DNA of 8,003 nucleotides from Actinomycetes bacterium (GTDB taxonomy: Bacteria; Actinomycetota; Acidimicrobiia; Acidimicrobiales; Microtrichaceae). The stretch is taken from contig JAEZFI010000016.1 of NCBI GenBank assembly GCA_023437745.1, positions 1 through 8,003 of the forward strand, in the 5' to 3' direction. The notes under the pieces are model-generated. The model was not told where the DNA came from and did no database searches. It saw nothing but the letters and a program-made list of their open reading frames with translations. A program made the translations under genes and the position numbers. Shown here one piece after another: positions 1 through 6,758 of the stretch; the stretch's first letter is position 1, and each line of letters opens with the position of its first letter.

Positions 1-607
1 CGGCGCCCCGACTCCCGGCCGAGAACGGGCTCCGCTGGTCTGCTCTCTTGCACAATGATTGGCAGATCTCCGCCCGGTCGGCGGAACATGGAGCGGCCTC
101 CTGTTCCAAGGGATCGACGTTCAGACCGCCGCGATCGGCGTGGACCCGGTCGCGGCGATCGCGCTGCTGGCGCGATTCAATCCGGTGGAGGGCCTTCGAC
201 CACGGCCGCGTCAGCACATCGTCGTGTGCGAGCGGGTCCCCTGGGCCCTGCCGCCAACCGCCCTGCAGTTCTGTCATGCCGGGTGCGACAGAGTGGTCGC
301 ACGGGGAGTGACAGAGCGGGTCGACCGGCGAGACCCTCGACAGCCGAGCGCCACCCCACCTCGCCGCCGCCTGACATCGGTGCGACCACCCCGAAGGCCG
401 CCCTCCAGCCTCGGCGCGTGCCAGGTTGAAGCACATTCGGGTCCTGTCGGCACCTTTTGTTACCGTTCGGAGAGTGCTGGGGAGCTTCGCGACCGGACGG
501 AGGCGGCAACGGCGACGACGGGATCCAGGGGGACGGGGCGAGAGAGCCCGTCGCACGACGGATCGCGGGTGGTCGGTCGACGTCGGCCGCCCGAGCACGG
601 CCGGGCG
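1..607. other. Upstream region without a confident gene
   Basis: No gene here can be supported. A plus-strand frame in phase with the downstream cyclase is open from TTG 59 after a stop at 56-58. Its part up to about 310 has fairly ordinary amino-acid content, but the part from about 310 to 607 is Arg/Pro/Ser-rich and looks non-coding. An A/T-richer patch at about 450-466 contains TACCGT (461-466), which fits TANNNT, but no -35 box at proper spacing was seen; TTGAAG at 426-431 is too far away. A minus-strand frame from ATG 277 is open off the left edge, but its product is Arg/Gln/Asp-rich and unconvincing. No tRNA, riboswitch fold or repeat was recognised. Confidence 0.5.
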
Positions 608-2734
608 ATGAGCGACGTGACCAGGACCCCGCTGTTCGTCCGGCGGGACACCGGCTCGAACGGCAACGGCAACGGCGGTGACCGTCCCCAGGACCTCTCC
701 CGTTGGCGGCAGACGACCGTGCGGACCCGCATCGTCGTGGTCGCAGGGCTCGCCGTCCTCCTCGTCGCCGCCATCGTGGTCACCGCGGTGATCGGGATCT
801 CGCGGGTCCTGGATGCGAGCGGCGACGTCACCCGCGCCGCCGAGGCCCGCCGCCGCATCGAGGTGTCGACCCGCGCGCTGGACCGGGTGCTCGACGCCGT
901 GAGCCGCCAGCCGGTCGCCACGGCAGCGGAGCTCGATGCGGCGATCGCCGACCTGGACCGCGCCAACGCGGCACTCGAACCCGTGGCGGGAGCGGCGGAC
1001 CTGTCGGCGATCCTCATGCTCCTCCAGGCCGCCGACGAGGGTGCGGTGAGAGCGGCCGTCGCGGCCCGGGAGGCCGCCGTCGCCGCCGGGGGCCAGGTGC
1101 CGGCCACCGACCTCGAGGCGGCGGAGTCGGCCAACCGCCGGGCGCTCGACGCGCACACGACGTTCGACGCAGCGTTCGCCGAGGACCAGGACTCCGCGCG
1201 TGAGCAGGCGAGCTCGGCTCGGCGCCAGACGCTCGTGTGGCTCGTGATCCTCGCCGTGCTCGGCGCCATCGTGACGATCGGCGGCGCCGTGGCCCTCGGT
1301 CGCGGCGTGGTGCGCTCGACCCGCGCGTTGGGGCAGGGCATGCGCCGCTTCGGCGACGGCGACCTCCACGTCCGCGCCCCCGAGGCACCGGACGAGATCG
1401 GGGTGCTGGCCCGCAGCTTCAACCAGCTCGCCGACGGCACGGCCGAGCGCATCCGGGCCATGGCCAGCGACAGCGAGCGCGTCACACAGCTGCGCATCGT
1501 GTCCGAGGCACTCGAGATCGCACCCGACGAAGCGGACGTGCACCGCATCATGGAGCACGCGCTCGGCATGTTCGTCCCGGGCACCGAGGCCGAGCTGCTG
1601 ATGAGCCCGCCCGGCTCGACGCAGCTCCACCAGGTGGTCACCAACCCGAACGGGGGCGCGGCGAACTGCCCGGTCGCAGACGTGGGCGACTGCCTGGCGG
1701 TGCGGTGGGGGAGGGCGGTCACCTTCGAGCGGCCCGAGGCGCTGAACGCGTGCCCGCTGCTCCGCGGCCGCCCCTCGGGCCCGCGCTCGGCGGCCTGCGT
1801 GCCCATGGCGTCGGGCGGCGCGGTGATCGGCGTGCTGCACGCCACGGCCGACCCGGGTGAGCCACCCTCCGCCACGACGGTCGAGCAACTGGTCTCGCTC
1901 GCCAGCCGCGCCGGCACGCGCGTCGCCTCGATCCGCACCCTCGAGCGCTCGCGCCAGCAGGCGCGCACCGACACCCTGACCGGGCTCGCCAACCGCCGGA
2001 CGCTCGAGGCGGCGATGGGCGACCTCATCCGGACGTCGACCCCGTTCGTGGTCGTCATGGCGGACCTCGACCACTTCAAGAGCCTCAACGACACCTTCGG
2101 GCACGAGACCGGCGACCGGGCGCTGCAGCTGTTCGCCGAGGTCCTCTCCGACAACGTCCGCGGCCATGACATCGTCGCCCGCATCGGCGGCGAGGAGTTC
2201 GTGCTCGTCTACCCCGAGACCAACCTCGAACGGGCGATGGAGGTCATCGACCGGATCCGCGGTGCGCTCGGGCAGGCGATCGCGTCCAGCGACCTGCCGC
2301 CGTTCACCTGCAGCTTCGGGGTCGCCGCCTCGACCGTGGGGGACGACGTGGACACGATCGTCCGGATCGCCGACGCCGGCCTGCTCGTCGCGAAGGAGCA
2401 GGGTCGGGACCGCGTCATCACGGCCGACGCAGCGCTGGCCGCGCGCGTCTTCGGCGAGCGCGCCCCGAGCCCCGCGGTGGACCTGCGGTCGCCCCGCCGT
2501 CAGGGCGATCCGGTGGATCCCCCGCTCATCGTCGCGGAGCGGCCGACCGAACCCCCGGTCGAGCGGCGAGCCCGGCCGATGCCGCCGGCGTCGACCCCTT
2601 CGCCCGCCACGACCCCCACGCCCGCCACTTCGCCCTCGACGCCACTCCCGCCCGCGTCCGGACCGGTCACCCTGCCGCCCCCGCCGGTGCCGCAGGACGA
2701 CGAGGGCGGGGCGCCCGGCCCATCGTCGTCGTAG
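608..2734 (+). CDS. Membrane diguanylate cyclase (TM-TM-HAMP-GAF-GGDEF)
   Basis: This 708-residue inner-membrane protein should convert two GTP to cyclic di-GMP. Order seen: basic N-terminus with an Asn-Gly run (18-24); TM1 about 42-64; an external Ala-rich helical segment about 65-204; TM2 about 209-230; HAMP about 231-284; GAF about 310-440; GGDEF about 452-606. The catalytic motif is GGEEF (527-531), with metal/substrate residues in DLDHFKSLND (486-495). An RxxD inhibitory site, RGHD (518-521), sits exactly five residues before GGEEF, so both activity and product inhibition look intact. The GAF has four cysteines (354, 362, 382, 397). Residues about 607-708 are a Pro/Thr/Ser-rich, probably disordered tail. 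ATG 608 was chosen because it begins MSDV shortly before TM1, and the longer in-frame extension to 59 becomes low-complexity. No Shine-Dalgarno is visible. The F420 enzyme gene follows after 10 nt. The signal sensed is unknown. Confidence 0.93.
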   Translation: MSDVTRTPLFVRRDTGSNGNGNGGDRPQDLSRWRQTTVRTRIVVVAGLAVLLVAAIVVTAVIGISRVLDASGDVTRAAEARRRIEVSTRALDRVLDAVSRQPVATAAELDAAIADLDRANAALEPVAGAADLSAILMLLQAADEGAVRAAVAAREAAVAAGGQVPATDLEAAESANRRALDAHTTFDAAFAEDQDSAREQASSARRQTLVWLVILAVLGAIVTIGGAVALGRGVVRSTRALGQGMRRFGDGDLHVRAPEAPDEIGVLARSFNQLADGTAERIRAMASDSERVTQLRIVSEALEIAPDEADVHRIMEHALGMFVPGTEAELLMSPPGSTQLHQVVTNPNGGAANCPVADVGDCLAVRWGRAVTFERPEALNACPLLRGRPSGPRSAACVPMASGGAVIGVLHATADPGEPPSATTVEQLVSLASRAGTRVASIRTLERSRQQARTDTLTGLANRRTLEAAMGDLIRTSTPFVVVMADLDHFKSLNDTFGHETGDRALQLFAEVLSDNVRGHDIVARIGGEEFVLVYPETNLERAMEVIDRIRGALGQAIASSDLPPFTCSFGVAASTVGDDVDTIVRIADAGLLVAKEQGRDRVITADAALAARVFGERAPSPAVDLRSPRRQGDPVDPPLIVAERPTEPPVERRARPMPPASTPSPATTPTPATSPSTPLPPASGPVTLPPPPVPQDDEGGAPGPSSS

Positions 2735-2737
2735 GCT
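2732..2737 (+). promoter_or_regulatory. Possible -10 box (TAGGCT) for the F420 oxidoreductase
   Basis: TAGGCT fits TANNNT and overlaps the TAG stop codon of the cyclase. Seven bases separate it from ATG 2745, which would put the transcription start at or next to the A of the ATG, giving a leaderless mRNA. No TTGACA-like -35 was found 16-19 nt upstream, so read-through from the cyclase gene is an equal alternative. Confidence 0.3.
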
Positions 2738-2744
2738 CGGCCGG

Positions 2745-3602
2745 ATGACGACCGGACCCCGCATCGGCATCAGCTTCGCCAACATCGCCGGCCTCGGTGG
2801 CCCGGAGGGCGCTCGTGCCCTCGCCGAGTCGTGCGACCGCCACGGGATCGAATCGGTGTGGACCGTCGAGCACGTCGTCGTGCCGGCGGGCTACGACTCG
2901 ACGTACCCCTACAGCCCCGAGGGGCGGATGCCCGGACCGGAGGAGTCACCGATCCCGGACCCGCTGATCTGGCTGACGTGGGTCGCCGCGCACTCGCAGC
3001 ACGTGCGCCTCGGCACCGGCGTGTTGATCCTCCCGCAGCGGAACCCGCCCGTGCTCGCGAAGGAGGTCGCCACGCTCGACCAACTGAGCGGCGGGCGTGT
3101 CGTCCTCGGCGTCGGCATCGGTTGGCTGGAGGAGGAGTTCGACGCGCTCGGCGTCCCGTTCCGCGAGCGGGGCAGGCGCACGGACGAGGCCATCGAGGCG
3201 CTCCGCGCGCTCTGGACGCAGGACGAGCCGACCTACGAGGGCGACTACTACTCGTTCCGCCGGGCGCTGTCGTACCCCAAGCCGACGCAGGGCTCGGTCC
3301 CCATCGTGGTCGGCGGCCACTCCGAGGCGGCGGCGCGCCGTGCCGGTCGTCTCGGCGACGGCTTCTTCCCCGGGCGCAACGAGAACATCGAGCAGCTGGT
3401 CTCCGTGATGCGGGCGTCGGCGCGGGAGGCCGGTCGCGACCCCGACGCCATCGAGCTGACGGTCGGCGCCTCGCGCCGCCCGGAGGAGCGACGTCGCCTC
3501 GAGGACCTCGGTGCCACCCGGTTCATGATCCCGCCCCCCGGTTTCAGCGCCGAGGACATCGACGCCGGCATCGAGCGGGCGCTCGAGCAGTACGCCGGCT
3601 GA
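2745..3602 (+). CDS. F420-dependent LLM-class oxidoreductase
   Basis: This 285-residue protein is a bacterial luciferase-like (LLM) TIM-barrel enzyme of the type that transfers hydride between coenzyme F420 and an organic substrate. Family hallmarks visible are LGTGVLILPQRNP (89-101), the AKEVATLDQLSGGR segment that follows, and GVGIGWLEEEF (122-132), then the RGRRTDEAIEALRALW helix. These match my recollection of the actinobacterial TIGR03619 (Rv2161c/Rv3093c-like) subfamily, and the length is usual for it. No signal peptide or membrane segment is seen, so it is cytosolic. F420 rather than FMN is inferred from the subfamily, and the substrate cannot be read from the sequence. The gene lies 10 nt behind the cyclase and converges on the VanY-type gene across 16 nt. 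No strong Shine-Dalgarno precedes ATG 2745, whose product begins MTTGPRIGIS at the expected first beta strand. Confidence 0.92.
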   Translation: MTTGPRIGISFANIAGLGGPEGARALAESCDRHGIESVWTVEHVVVPAGYDSTYPYSPEGRMPGPEESPIPDPLIWLTWVAAHSQHVRLGTGVLILPQRNPPVLAKEVATLDQLSGGRVVLGVGIGWLEEEFDALGVPFRERGRRTDEAIEALRALWTQDEPTYEGDYYSFRRALSYPKPTQGSVPIVVGGHSEAAARRAGRLGDGFFPGRNENIEQLVSVMRASAREAGRDPDAIELTVGASRRPEERRRLEDLGATRFMIPPPGFSAEDIDAGIERALEQYAG

Positions 3603-3625
3603 GGTCCGGCGGGCCGGCTCAGTTG
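3596..3625. terminator. Hairpin across both stop codons of convergent genes
   Basis: CTGAG (3599-3603) pairs with CTCAG (3618-3622). Inside it CCGG (3606-3609) pairs with CCGG (3614-3617) around a CGGG loop, leaving GT bulged on one side. On the plus strand, two G-U pairs and a C-G pair extend the base. The stop codon of the oxidoreductase (3600-3602) and that of the minus-strand peptidase (3619-3621) both lie in the stem. There is no T-run on either side, so this is at best a GC-rich hairpin that could slow both polymerases; part of the symmetry may be chance. Confidence 0.35.
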
Positions 3626-4950
3626 CCGGTCGTCGACCAGTGCCAGGGCTCGGACGGCAGGTTGTAGAACCCGTAGCTCGCAGCGTTGGCCTTCAGCCAG
3701 ACGAAGCCGGCCGAGCTGCGGGTGAGCGTGCGGCCGCCCTCGCTGAAGTCGATCGCGAGGCCGCGCTCGTGCTGCGAGGTGCCCGGCGGGGCGGTCGGCG
3801 GCCGGCACGACGACGAGGGCGCCTGGTAGATCGCGTAGTTCGACGAGCCGCAGTTGTTGCGGCGTACGGCGATCTGCGCCGCCGGGTTCCGGTAGCCGCC
3901 GCCCGACAGGTTCACCCCTGCGGCACGGGCCGCAGCGAGCATCGCCCGCAGGTTCTCGGCGATGCTCGAGTGCACGCTGATGCCGTCGACGCTGACGATG
4001 CCGGCGCCGTCGGTGATCAGGTTGCTCGGGACGCTGCCGCCGGAGCGGGGACGTGACGGCGTGGCGCGGCGGCTGGCAGCTGCCTTGCGGGCCGCCTCGA
4101 TCTGGGCGGCGAGCTTGGCCTGCCGGTCGCTGATCTCCGACGAGAGCTGGCCGTCGAGCTGGGCGAGCGAGTCGGCCTCCGCCAGCGCCCGGTCGATGCG
4201 AGCGTCGACCTCGGCCTGCATGGCCTCCTGCTGGTCCTGCGACGACTGCAGGTTGGAGAGCTGCGACTCGGCGGCCGACTTCTTCTGCGCCGCGGTGGCC
4301 GCGGCGTCCGCCCGGGCCTTGCGCTGGATGGCCAGGTCCTCCTGGATGGCCCGGTAGGCCTCCGCCGAGTCCTGGCTCTTGGTGGAGCGCATCTGGAGGT
4401 AGGTGCGGCGGGTCAGCGCGTCGTTGGGGTCGCCGCCGGCGAACACCGTCCACTCGTCGTCGCGGGGAGCGTTGACGAAGGCGTCGATCGCCTCGTTCCG
4501 GATGTTCGACTCGAGCGAGGCCAGTTCGGCCTCGGACTGGGCGAGCGCGGCATCGGCGGCCGCGACGTCGGCCTCGGCCTGCGTCCGTGCGGTCTCGGCG
4601 TCCTGGAGCATGGCCTCCTGCGTGGCGACGTCCCGGGCCAGCGCGGACAGGGCCTGGGTCAGCTCGTCGTCGCTCGCCCTGAGCACGTCGACCTCGCTGG
4701 CCTTCTTCGCGGCGGTCGCCCGGACACGTGCTCGCTCGGCCTGCAGCTCCTTGATCGTCGGCGGCTTGCTGGGCGCGGCCCCGGCGGGCAGCGGCACGGC
4801 GAGCGGCCCCAGGATCGAGGTGAGGACGACACCGGCGACGGCGGCGCGGCGCGCTCCGAGGCGGCGTCGCCGACGCGCAGGGGCAGGATCGAACGGGAAC
4901 GAAGGCATCAGGGGAGAGGGTTCCGAACGGCTCGGCGGGTCGTTCGTCAT
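3619..4950 (-). CDS. Secreted coiled-coil D,D-carboxypeptidase (VanY/M15)
   Basis: This 443-residue exported zinc peptidase is likely to trim D-Ala from peptidoglycan stem peptides. The N-terminus has RRRRR (26-30), a hydrophobic stretch (36-54) and a likely signal-peptidase site at AGA-AP (about 58/59). Residues about 65-300 are Ala/Gln/Glu-rich heptads, a long coiled coil, interrupted by AIDAFVN (154-160) and DPNDA (174-178). The C-terminal VanY domain (about 310-443) has the zinc motif SQHERGLAID (392-401: His394, Asp401) and EPWHW (434-438: catalytic Glu434, His437), so the active site is complete. Cys pairing in the domain (CGSSN...SSSC) is possible. Met15 (codon 4908-4906) is an alternative start that leaves a more normal signal peptide. 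The gene lies 43 nt behind mutM on the same strand. A D,D- rather than L,D- specificity is inferred from the family only. Confidence 0.92.
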   Translation of the reverse strand: MTNDPPSRSEPSPLMPSFPFDPAPARRRRRLGARRAAVAGVVLTSILGPLAVPLPAGAAPSKPPTIKELQAERARVRATAAKKASEVDVLRASDDELTQALSALARDVATQEAMLQDAETARTQAEADVAAADAALAQSEAELASLESNIRNEAIDAFVNAPRDDEWTVFAGGDPNDALTRRTYLQMRSTKSQDSAEAYRAIQEDLAIQRKARADAAATAAQKKSAAESQLSNLQSSQDQQEAMQAEVDARIDRALAEADSLAQLDGQLSSEISDRQAKLAAQIEAARKAAASRRATPSRPRSGGSVPSNLITDGAGIVSVDGISVHSSIAENLRAMLAAARAAGVNLSGGGYRNPAAQIAVRRNNCGSSNYAIYQAPSSSCRPPTAPPGTSQHERGLAIDFSEGGRTLTRSSAGFVWLKANAASYGFYNLPSEPWHWSTTGN

Positions 4951-4953
4951 CGA

Positions 4954-4959
4954 ACTGTA
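4954..4959 (-). promoter_or_regulatory. Possible -10 box (TACAGT) before the VanY-type gene
   Basis: On the minus strand TACAGT fits TANNNT, but only three bases separate it from ATG 4950. Transcription would then begin a few bases inside the first codons, which would favour translation from Met15 at 4908. No convincing -35 was found, and the gene could instead be transcribed from the mutM side. Confidence 0.25.
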
Positions 4960-4972
4960 ACAGCCGCAGATC

Positions 4973-4982
4973 GTGACGTCAC
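4973..4982. promoter_or_regulatory. Perfect 10-bp palindrome GTGACGTCAC
   Basis: A self-complementary decamer lies in the 43-nt gap between mutM and the VanY-type gene, about 22 nt before the latter's ATG and just upstream of the possible TACAGT box. That position suits a regulator site overlapping a promoter. It is short enough in GC-rich DNA to be chance, and I recognise no specific regulator. Confidence 0.25.
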
Positions 4983-4993
4983 AGGCGCCCTGG

Positions 4994-5812
4994 TCATCGG
5001 CGGGGCTGGCAGGTCGTGCAGTAGGTGGTCGACCGGGCGTCGACGAGCGTGCGGCGCATCGGGTTCCCGCACCGGTCGCACGGCTCGCCGTCCCGTCCGT
5101 AGGCGTGGAGGTGGTGCTGGTTGCCGCCCGCCCGACCGTCGGCGTCGACGTAGTCGCGCAGCGTGGTCCCGCCGTGGCGGATGCCGTCCTCGAGGACGGT
5201 GCGGACCGCCGCGAGGAGCGCGTCGCCCTGCCGGCGGGTGATCGACCGCCGCTGCGGGTGGATGCCGGCGAGCCACAGCGCCTCGTCGGCGTAGATGTTG
5301 CCGACGCCCGCCACGAGTCGCTGCCCCAGCAGCTGCGTCTTGATGTGCCGGCTGCTCGTGCGGGTGCGCTGCCAGAAGCCGCCGTCGTCGAGCGCGGGAT
5401 CCCACGGCTCGGGGCCGAGCGCGCCGAGCGTCGAGGCGGGGTCCCACACCCCGGCGGCCGTGACCAGGATCCGCCCGAACCGGCGGACGTCGCGGAAGAC
5501 GAGCGCCTCGCCGTCCTCGAAGCGCCAGCGAGCGCGCTCGTACGGATCGCGGGCGTCGTCGCCGTCGCCGACCACGCGCAGCGAGCCGGTCATGCCGAGG
5601 TGGACGATCAGGTCGTGCGGAGCGTCGTCGCGCTCCACGTCGACGAGGAGGTACTTGCCGCGTCGGCGGACGCCACGGAGGACACCCCCGGCCACGTCGT
5701 GGGCGGGCGTGAACTTCGGGTGCGGGAAGGCAGAGGTCTCGGCGACGAGACGGTCCTGCAGGAGCGGGTCGAGCTGCCGACGGATCGTCTCGACCTCGGG
5801 GAGTTCGGGCAT
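4994..5812 (-). CDS. mutM: Formamidopyrimidine-DNA glycosylase (Fpg/MutM)
   Basis: This 272-residue cytosolic base-excision repair enzyme removes 8-oxoguanine and formamidopyrimidines from DNA and cuts the abasic strand by beta/delta elimination. It starts MPELPEVET: Pro2 is the Schiff-base nucleophile and Glu3 the catalytic acid. Lys53 in RGKYLL corresponds to the conserved Lys57 of E. coli. HLGMTGSLR and DVRRFGR carry the residues that fill the gap left by the flipped base. VGNIYADE marks the helix-two-turns-helix. A C-terminal zinc finger is complete: Cys245, Cys248, Cys265, Cys268 (C-x2-C-x16-C-x2-C) with the RSTTYC beta-hairpin. Length is normal and no key residue is missing, which separates it from the Nei paralogs. 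The start is fixed because processed Met must expose Pro2. It is divergent from the ParA gene and upstream of the VanY-type gene on the same strand. Confidence 0.97.
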   Translation of the reverse strand: MPELPEVETIRRQLDPLLQDRLVAETSAFPHPKFTPAHDVAGGVLRGVRRRGKYLLVDVERDDAPHDLIVHLGMTGSLRVVGDGDDARDPYERARWRFEDGEALVFRDVRRFGRILVTAAGVWDPASTLGALGPEPWDPALDDGGFWQRTRTSSRHIKTQLLGQRLVAGVGNIYADEALWLAGIHPQRRSITRRQGDALLAAVRTVLEDGIRHGGTTLRDYVDADGRAGGNQHHLHAYGRDGEPCDRCGNPMRRTLVDARSTTYCTTCQPRR

Positions 5813-5848
5813 GGCACACGCAGATCGGGCTGGTGGGGTGGGACCCCG

Positions 5849-5854
5849 AGCGTA
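5849..5854 (-). promoter_or_regulatory. Possible mutM -10 box (TACGCT)
   Basis: On the minus strand TACGCT fits TANNNT, 36 nt before the mutM ATG, in the 83-nt gap shared with the divergent ParA gene. No good -35 was seen at 16-19 nt. The mutM start also has no clear Shine-Dalgarno. This is a weak call that rests mainly on its position. Confidence 0.2.
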
Positions 5855-5883
5855 GGGTCACGGACCGGCGAGGAGTGCGGGGA

Positions 5884-5889
5884 TAGCGT
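5884..5889 (+). promoter_or_regulatory. Likely -10 box (TAGCGT) for a leaderless parA-like mRNA
   Basis: TAGCGT fits TANNNT and ends six bases before ATG 5896, so the expected transcription start coincides with the A of the start codon. The candidate -35 at 17-nt spacing, CGGACC (5861-5866), matches TTGACA at only three positions. Absence of a clear Shine-Dalgarno before this ATG agrees with a leaderless transcript. Confidence 0.4.
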
Positions 5890-5895
5890 GTTGCG

Positions 5896-6726
5896 ATGAT
5901 CCTCGCAGCGGTGAACCAGAAGGGCGGCGTCGGGAAGACCACGGTCGCACTCGGGCTCGCCGGGGCCGCGGCCCGCCGCGGTCGCGACGTCCTCGTGATC
6001 GATCTCGACCCCCAGGCGAACGCGACGACCGGCCTCGGGGTGTGGGACGCGGCGCGCACGGTGGACGACGCCCTGGCGTCCGAGCGCCCCGGTTCCCTGG
6101 CGGACGTGATCGTCGACGCCGGGTGGGAGATCGAGGGCCCGGGCAGGGTCCGCGTCGCGCCGTCCGGCCCCGCGCTCGCCACCCGCGAGCTGCAGCTGGC
6201 CACCGACCCGATCGGTGCGCAGGACCGCCTCGCCCTCGCCCTGGAGGGCGTCGAGGCCGACCTGGTCGTCATCGACTGCCCGCCCTCGCTCGGGTTGCTG
6301 ACGGTCAACGGCCTCTTCGCCGCCGACACCGCCGTCGTCGTGACCGAGCCCGGCGCCTGGGCCACGGACGGCGTGAGCCAGATCGTCCGGAACATCTCGC
6401 GCATCGCCGACCGCCGTCGCGGCGAGCTGCGCCTGGCGGGCATCGTCGTGAACCGGCTCGGCCGCACGCGGGACGCCCGCTACTGGCACGAGCAGCTCGT
6501 CGAGGCCCACCGCAACCTGGTGATCGACCCTCCGGTCCGTCTCCGCGCCGCAGTCGCCGAGGCGTCTGCGGCGTCCCTCCCGTTGCCCGCGCTGGACCGC
6601 GACGGTGCGGCGGAGGCCGTTGCCGAGCTCGACGCCGTGCTCTCGGCGATCGACGGGGAACCGCTCCGCCTCGACGCCCGCCGCGTCGAACCGCTGGAGC
6701 ACCTCCGACACGACGTCGCGGTGTGA
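5896..6726 (+). CDS. ParA/Soj-family ATPase without adjacent ParB
   Basis: This 276-residue cytosolic P-loop ATPase belongs to the ParA/MinD family, whose ATP-bound dimers bind DNA or membrane and position a cargo. The deviant Walker A motif KGGVGKTT (9-16) has both the signature Lys9 and Lys14. Walker A' is DLDPQAN (36-42), with Asp38 at the spacing of the hydrolytic aspartate of Soj. Walker B is VVIDCPPS (124-131). The N-terminus goes straight into the P-loop (MILAAVNQKGG), so there is no helix-turn-helix arm as in plasmid P1-type ParA. The region after Walker B (ADRRRGELRL, then VNRLGRTRDARYW) is basic and could bind DNA. No parB and no parS-like 16-bp palindrome was seen nearby; the next gene, 32 nt on, encodes a small membrane protein. 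A role in placing a protein complex rather than chromosome segregation is inference, and an ordinary chromosomal ParA paralog is possible. Confidence 0.93.
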   Translation: MILAAVNQKGGVGKTTVALGLAGAAARRGRDVLVIDLDPQANATTGLGVWDAARTVDDALASERPGSLADVIVDAGWEIEGPGRVRVAPSGPALATRELQLATDPIGAQDRLALALEGVEADLVVIDCPPSLGLLTVNGLFAADTAVVVTEPGAWATDGVSQIVRNISRIADRRRGELRLAGIVVNRLGRTRDARYWHEQLVEAHRNLVIDPPVRLRAAVAEASAASLPLPALDRDGAAEAVAELDAVLSAIDGEPLRLDARRVEPLEHLRHDVAV

Positions 6727-6746
6727 CGGCACCGGGCTGCGACTGC

Positions 6747-6750
6747 GAGG
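6747..6750 (+). promoter_or_regulatory. Shine-Dalgarno GAGG for the Pro-Glu protein
   Basis: GAGG lies eight bases before GTG 6759, a good spacing, and supports that GTG. An in-frame TGA at 6753-6755 excludes any start further upstream. Confidence 0.5.
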
Positions 6751-6758
6751 ATTGACCC

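Noticed and set aside
1..277. Minus-strand partial gene from ATG 277 running off the left edge
   Set aside because: The frame is open, but its product is Arg/Gln/Asp-rich with no hydrophobic core pattern; third-position G/C (about 76% by hand) is below that of the firm genes. Kept only as an alternative in a finding.
59..607. N-terminal extension of the diguanylate cyclase to TTG 59
   Set aside because: Residues encoded at about 310-607 are Arg/Pro/Ser-rich without domain character, while ATG 608 gives a normal short cytoplasmic N-terminus before TM1.
400..607. Cyclic di-GMP riboswitch before the cyclase gene
   Set aside because: No GEMM-type conserved core or paired helices could be seen in this stretch.
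460..2184. Long minus-strand open frame (574 codons) opposite the cyclase
   Set aside because: The product is Ser/Arg/Ala-rich low-complexity sequence; the opposite strand encodes clear HAMP, GAF and GGDEF motifs. A mirror frame of a high-GC gene.
3248..4453. Minus-strand open frame of 401 codons overlapping two genes
   Set aside because: Gly/Arg/Pro-rich product in a different frame from the VanY-type protein, extending antisense into the F420 enzyme gene; no domain seen.
5813..5895. parS site for the ParA-type ATPase
   Set aside because: No 16-bp palindrome like tGTTtCACGTGAAACa is present in this gap or elsewhere in the window.
4947..6467. Long minus-strand open frame (506 codons) crossing mutM and the ParA-type gene
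   Set aside because: Out of frame with MutM and antisense to the ParA motifs; Arg/Pro-rich and spanning a divergent promoter region.
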